DNA of 64,000 nt from positions 1,252,001-1,316,000 of the forward strand of contig CP134536.1 of assembly GCA_031826515.1 (NCBI GenBank), in the 5' to 3' direction. Positions 61,101-64,000 of this stretch are shown piece by piece (the first letter of the stretch is position 1; each line of letters begins with the position of its first letter). The notes below the pieces were generated by a model. The model worked only from the letters and a program-made list of their open reading frames with translations, was not told where the DNA came from and did no database searches. A program made the position numbers and the translations under genes. The DNA comes from Flavobacteriaceae bacterium HL-DH10. Lineage in GTDB: Bacteria; Bacteroidota; Bacteroidia; Flavobacteriales; Flavobacteriaceae.

Positions 61101-62204
61101 ATGCTAGAATATCAAACCTATATAGATTATATAAAAGACGCTCCTTTGCTAATGAAAATAGCTTGGGGAGCATGCTGTTTTTTAATTTCAATAATTCTGC
61201 TACTTACCATCTATCTCAAATTCATAAGAAGATATTTAAGAATAAAAGAATTAGAAGATTTAGAGTTTAGAAAAGAATACGAAGTATCAATAATTGAATA
61301 TCTATACTCAGGAGATGATAGTGGAACCATTAATTCTATTCAAGAATCAATTATAGATAAAATAAAAGTATCGATAAATAACAAATCAAAACGAAAAATT
61401 ATCATAAAAGTTTTATATGATTTAATGAATGAAGTTTCAGGAGAAATGTCTGATTCAATTAAGATATTTTATTATAAAACAGGACTTATAAATGACGCAT
61501 TAAAACGTTTAGAAAGCAAAAAATGGCATATTATAGCAAAAGGGATTGGAGAATTAACACGCTTTAAAATTGATGAAGTTAATAATAATGTCACAAAATT
61601 CATAAAACACCCTAAAAAAGAAGTTCGGAAAGAAACACAATTATACCTAGTAAGCTTATATAAATTTGAAGGACTTTCATTTTTAAACAACATGGCAACA
61701 CCTTTGTCTGAATGGACTCAAATACAATTATTAGAAATTTTACAAAATTTCGATGATCAGCAAATTTGTGATATTAAACCTTGGTTAAAATCAACAAATG
61801 ATAGCGTGGTATTGTTTTCATTAAAATTAGCACAAGTCTATAATCAATTTGAAGTTCAAGAAACTTTAATGGAATTACTATCACATAATTCTAAAAATAT
61901 TCGAGTTTCAGCCATCGAAACTTTAACGCATTTATATGGTATTGAAGCCAAAGAAATGCTTAAAACTAACTTTAATGAATTAAGCTTAGAAGAACAAATT
62001 TCATTCTTCGGTATGCTTGAAAAATTAGTAGTTCCAACAGACGAACCTTTTGTAGAAAAATATTTATTTCATAAAAACTTTGAAATACAACTTTTAGCAC
62101 TTAAAATATTAAAATCAATCAATCTTGATAAGTACATAGGCTTAAGTAAAATGCCTATAGACGAAAAAGATTCATCTATGTTAAAACTAGTAGATTCCCT
62201 ATAA
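61101..62204 (+). CDS. Membrane-anchored HEAT-repeat protein
   Basis: A 367-residue protein with one N-terminal membrane helix (about 17-42, WGACCFLISIILLLTIYLKF), then a basic stretch and an all-helical region. From about 130 it shows degenerate HEAT-like units of 30-35 residues, for example WHIIAKGIGELTRFKIDE, HPKKEVRKETQLYLVSLYK, STNDSVVLFSLKLAQVY and HNSKNIRVSAIETLTHLYG. Such solenoids bind protein partners. Its position between a lone receiver and a glycosyltransferase suggests it links the two at the inner membrane. It is 2 bases from the glycosyltransferase start. Confidence 0.82.
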   Translation: MLEYQTYIDYIKDAPLLMKIAWGACCFLISIILLLTIYLKFIRRYLRIKELEDLEFRKEYEVSIIEYLYSGDDSGTINSIQESIIDKIKVSINNKSKRKIIIKVLYDLMNEVSGEMSDSIKIFYYKTGLINDALKRLESKKWHIIAKGIGELTRFKIDEVNNNVTKFIKHPKKEVRKETQLYLVSLYKFEGLSFLNNMATPLSEWTQIQLLEILQNFDDQQICDIKPWLKSTNDSVVLFSLKLAQVYNQFEVQETLMELLSHNSKNIRVSAIETLTHLYGIEAKEMLKTNFNELSLEEQISFFGMLEKLVVPTDEPFVEKYLFHKNFEIQLLALKILKSINLDKYIGLSKMPIDEKDSSMLKLVDSL

Positions 62205-62206
62205 TT

Positions 62207-63637
62207 ATGGATACAAGTAGCGTACAAATAATTTTAAAATTACTGCATTATCTCTTTTTTGGGTATGCATTTATAGCCATATTATCATACATTATTTTAT
62301 CTGTTATTTCTGGAAAAGAAACTATTGAGTATCTTAAAAAAAATAGCTTTGTTAATTATAAAGATATTCTATCTTCAACTATGTCTCCTTCAATAACGAT
62401 TATAGCACCAGCATATAATGAAAGTCTTAATGTTGTAGAAAACGTAAGATCCTTATTATCTAATCATTATGTTAATTACAGTGTTATTATTGTAAATGAT
62501 GGCAGTAAAGATGATAGTCTAGAAAAATTAATTAAAGCCTACGATTTAGAAAAAATAGAGTATTTAATTAATGATAAAATTAAAACCCAACCACTAAGAG
62601 CTGGTGTATTTAAATCTAAAAATCCTGCCTTTGAAAAATTAATGGTAGTAGATAAAGAAAATGGAGGAAAAGCTGATGCTTTAAACATGGGTTTAAACAT
62701 TAGTAAAACTAAATATGTTGCCTGTATCGATGTAGATTGCTTACTATTAGAAGACGCCCTTCAAAAAATGATAAAACCGTTTCTAGATGAAACAGGTACA
62801 AAAGTTATTGCTGCGGGTGGTGTTATTAGAATAGCAAATTCGTGTGTTATAAGAGGCGGTAAACTAATAGATGTAAATCTCCCAAAAAACCTACTTATTC
62901 AATCTCAGATTTTAGAATATTTGAGAGCTTTTCTTCTTGGAAGAATGGCTTGGAGCAGACTAAATGGATTGTTAGTAATTTCAGGTGCATTTGGCATATT
63001 TGACAAAGAAATAGCCATTGCGGTTGGAGGTTATGACACGCAAACTGTTGGAGAAGATATGGAGATTATAGTTAGAATGCGTCGCTATATGGAAGAACGA
63101 AATGAAAAATATAGAGTTTCGTATATCCCCGATCCACTATGTTGGACAGAGGCACCAGATAGTTATAAAGTATTTATATCGCAACGAAATAGATGGACAC
63201 GCGGCACTATTGAAACCTTAAAGAAACATCGAAAAATTGGTTTTAATAGAAAATATGGATCGTTTGGTTTAATAAGCTATCCCTATTGGTTAATATTTGA
63301 GCGCATGGCTCCAATAATTGAAGCAGTAGGACTTATTTATTTTATAATATTAATTGCATTACGAGAAGTAAGATGGGAATATGCCTTATCATTTTTAGTA
63401 TTGTCCTATTTATTTTCAGTTTGCTTTTCCATCATTGCTATTTATTCAGAAGAACTAACCTTTCATCAATATAAAAAAAGAGGCACCGGCTATAAACTTG
63501 TTTTATTAAGTGCTCTAGAACCTTTTGTACTTCATCCTTTTATATTATATGCAGCCATTCGTGGTAATTACGATTACTATTTTAATAAGAAAAAAAAATG
63601 GGGAAATATGGTAAGAAAAGGTTTAGCAACAACTTAA
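62207..63637 (+). CDS. Processive family 2 glycosyltransferase
   Basis: A 476-residue inner-membrane enzyme. An N-terminal helix (about 10-32) is followed by the GT-A domain: APAYNESLNV, IIVNDGSKDDS (first Asp), ENGGKADALNMGL, CIDVDCLLLED (D-x-D), ISGAFGIFDKE, VGEDMEIIVRM (catalytic Asp) and SQRNRWTRGTIE (QxxRW). Three or more C-terminal helices follow (about 365-450). This is the pattern of processive synthases such as PgaC/IcaA, hyaluronan or cellulose-like enzymes. The donor sugar is not known. It precedes an LTA-synthase-like gene by 28 bases. Confidence 0.88.
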   Translation: MDTSSVQIILKLLHYLFFGYAFIAILSYIILSVISGKETIEYLKKNSFVNYKDILSSTMSPSITIIAPAYNESLNVVENVRSLLSNHYVNYSVIIVNDGSKDDSLEKLIKAYDLEKIEYLINDKIKTQPLRAGVFKSKNPAFEKLMVVDKENGGKADALNMGLNISKTKYVACIDVDCLLLEDALQKMIKPFLDETGTKVIAAGGVIRIANSCVIRGGKLIDVNLPKNLLIQSQILEYLRAFLLGRMAWSRLNGLLVISGAFGIFDKEIAIAVGGYDTQTVGEDMEIIVRMRRYMEERNEKYRVSYIPDPLCWTEAPDSYKVFISQRNRWTRGTIETLKKHRKIGFNRKYGSFGLISYPYWLIFERMAPIIEAVGLIYFIILIALREVRWEYALSFLVLSYLFSVCFSIIAIYSEELTFHQYKKRGTGYKLVLLSALEPFVLHPFILYAAIRGNYDYYFNKKKKWGNMVRKGLATT

Positions 63638-63665
63638 AATTACCATTATAAAAAACAAAAAACCA

Positions 63666-64000
63666 ATGAAATATAAACTAAACCCCCAGAATACATACAA
63701 ATTTGCATATTTAGCAATATCATTAATTTGTGGATTTTGGCTAATCAGTTTATTTGAGTTTATTTTATCAAAATCAACAGAAATAAATCTAATATTAAAA
63801 TTTATAAACGACTTTTGGTGTGGCTTCATAATAAGCCTTTTATTATTTCCTTTTTTTCTTCTAATCAATATATTTTCAAAAAAATGGAGCTTTATAATCC
63901 TTAAGATATTACTCATACTTATTATAGTCATCCAATTTTCATTAGTTAAATATAGTTTATCGACTATGCTAAACTTAGGAGCCGATATTTTAGGTTATTC
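63666..64000 (+). CDS. LTA-synthase-like membrane protein, 5' part only
   Basis: The reading frame starts at ATG 63666 and is open to the end of the window (111 codons). It gives MKYKLNPQNTYKFAYLAISL and then three or more hydrophobic helices. The section LSTMLNLGADILGY resembles the turn before the catalytic domain in LTA synthase/phosphoglycerol transferase proteins. Such enzymes attach phosphoglycerol to glycans or make glycerophosphate polymers. The sulfatase-like catalytic domain is beyond the window, so the call is tentative. Confidence 0.55.
   Translation, partial: MKYKLNPQNTYKFAYLAISLICGFWLISLFEFILSKSTEINLILKFINDFWCGFIISLLLFPFFLLINIFSKKWSFIILKILLILIIVIQFSLVKYSLSTMLNLGADILGY

Noticed and set aside
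63623-63931. 102-codon minus-strand ORF at the right end
   Set aside because: It is antisense to the open frame from 63666, which continues with membrane helices like LTA-synthase proteins and fits the operon direction.

Overview
The window looks like chromosomal DNA of a marine member of the Flavobacteriaceae (Bacteroidota). The DNA is AT-rich, ribosome binding sites are mostly invisible, and several promoters match the Bacteroidota pattern TTTG, about 20 bases, TAnnTTTG. Other indicators are the gliding genes gldD and gldE, type IX secretion (T9SS) sorting tails, DUF4998/DUF5000 polysaccharide-utilisation lipoproteins, a TonB-dependent receptor, and a three-gene succinate dehydrogenase with a single cytochrome b subunit. 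I saw no tRNA, rRNA, CRISPR array, insertion sequence or prophage. No gene-free stretch exceeds 300 bases.

Layout. 1-13.9 kb: the end of a polysaccharide utilisation locus with two surface lipoproteins, a large secreted vanadium-haloperoxidase-like fusion, a PL11 rhamnogalacturonan lyase, a GH2 enzyme and a GH35 beta-galactosidase. The target is probably a galactose-bearing rhamnogalacturonan. 13.9-17.1 kb: a GGGP-synthase-like prenyltransferase overlapping a phosphopantetheinyl transferase, adenosylhomocysteinase, and a small unknown. 17.3-21.2 kb: a beta-propeller phytase paired with a TonB-dependent receptor. 21.4-29.3 kb: rplU-rpmA, a DUF4199 membrane protein, an HMA lipoprotein, the mutY-ssb-gldE-gldD block, and divergently an HU protein, a 30-residue basic microprotein and an RNase E/G gene behind a hairpin-rich leader. 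29.5-38 kb: a zinc metallopeptidase, an aldo/keto reductase, an OmpA-family lipoprotein, exonuclease III, a 1140-residue outer-membrane protein and an M28 peptidase. 38-41.5 kb: sdhCAB. 41.6-49.6 kb: a T9SS-exported metzincin-like protease, aminopeptidase P, aspartate kinase divergent from an ACT-like protein, an alpha/beta hydrolase, two tandem CxxC microproteins and thiL. 49.8-59.5 kb: an extended SUF iron-sulfur cluster (sufA-like, sufB, an unknown lipoprotein, sufC, sufD, sufS, an M43-type protease, a META lipoprotein, sufE, a MIP18-family gene, a cupin, DUF2480). 59.6-64 kb: a DUF3078 protein, then an operon of a response regulator, a HEAT-repeat membrane protein, a GT2 glycosyltransferase and the start of an LTA-synthase-like gene that runs off the end.

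How the parts work together. The carbohydrate locus and the phytase/receptor pair suggest scavenging of algal or plant polymers and organic phosphate at the outer membrane. The SUF operon supplies clusters to enzymes such as SdhB and MutY encoded nearby. The final operon resembles a regulated envelope-polysaccharide or glycerophosphate-polymer system. The least explained items are the SUF-embedded lipoprotein, the ACT-like protein opposite aspartate kinase, the haloperoxidase fusion, the hairpin-rich RNase leader, the tandem CxxC microproteins, and the response regulator/HEAT/GT2/LTA-synthase-like operon.
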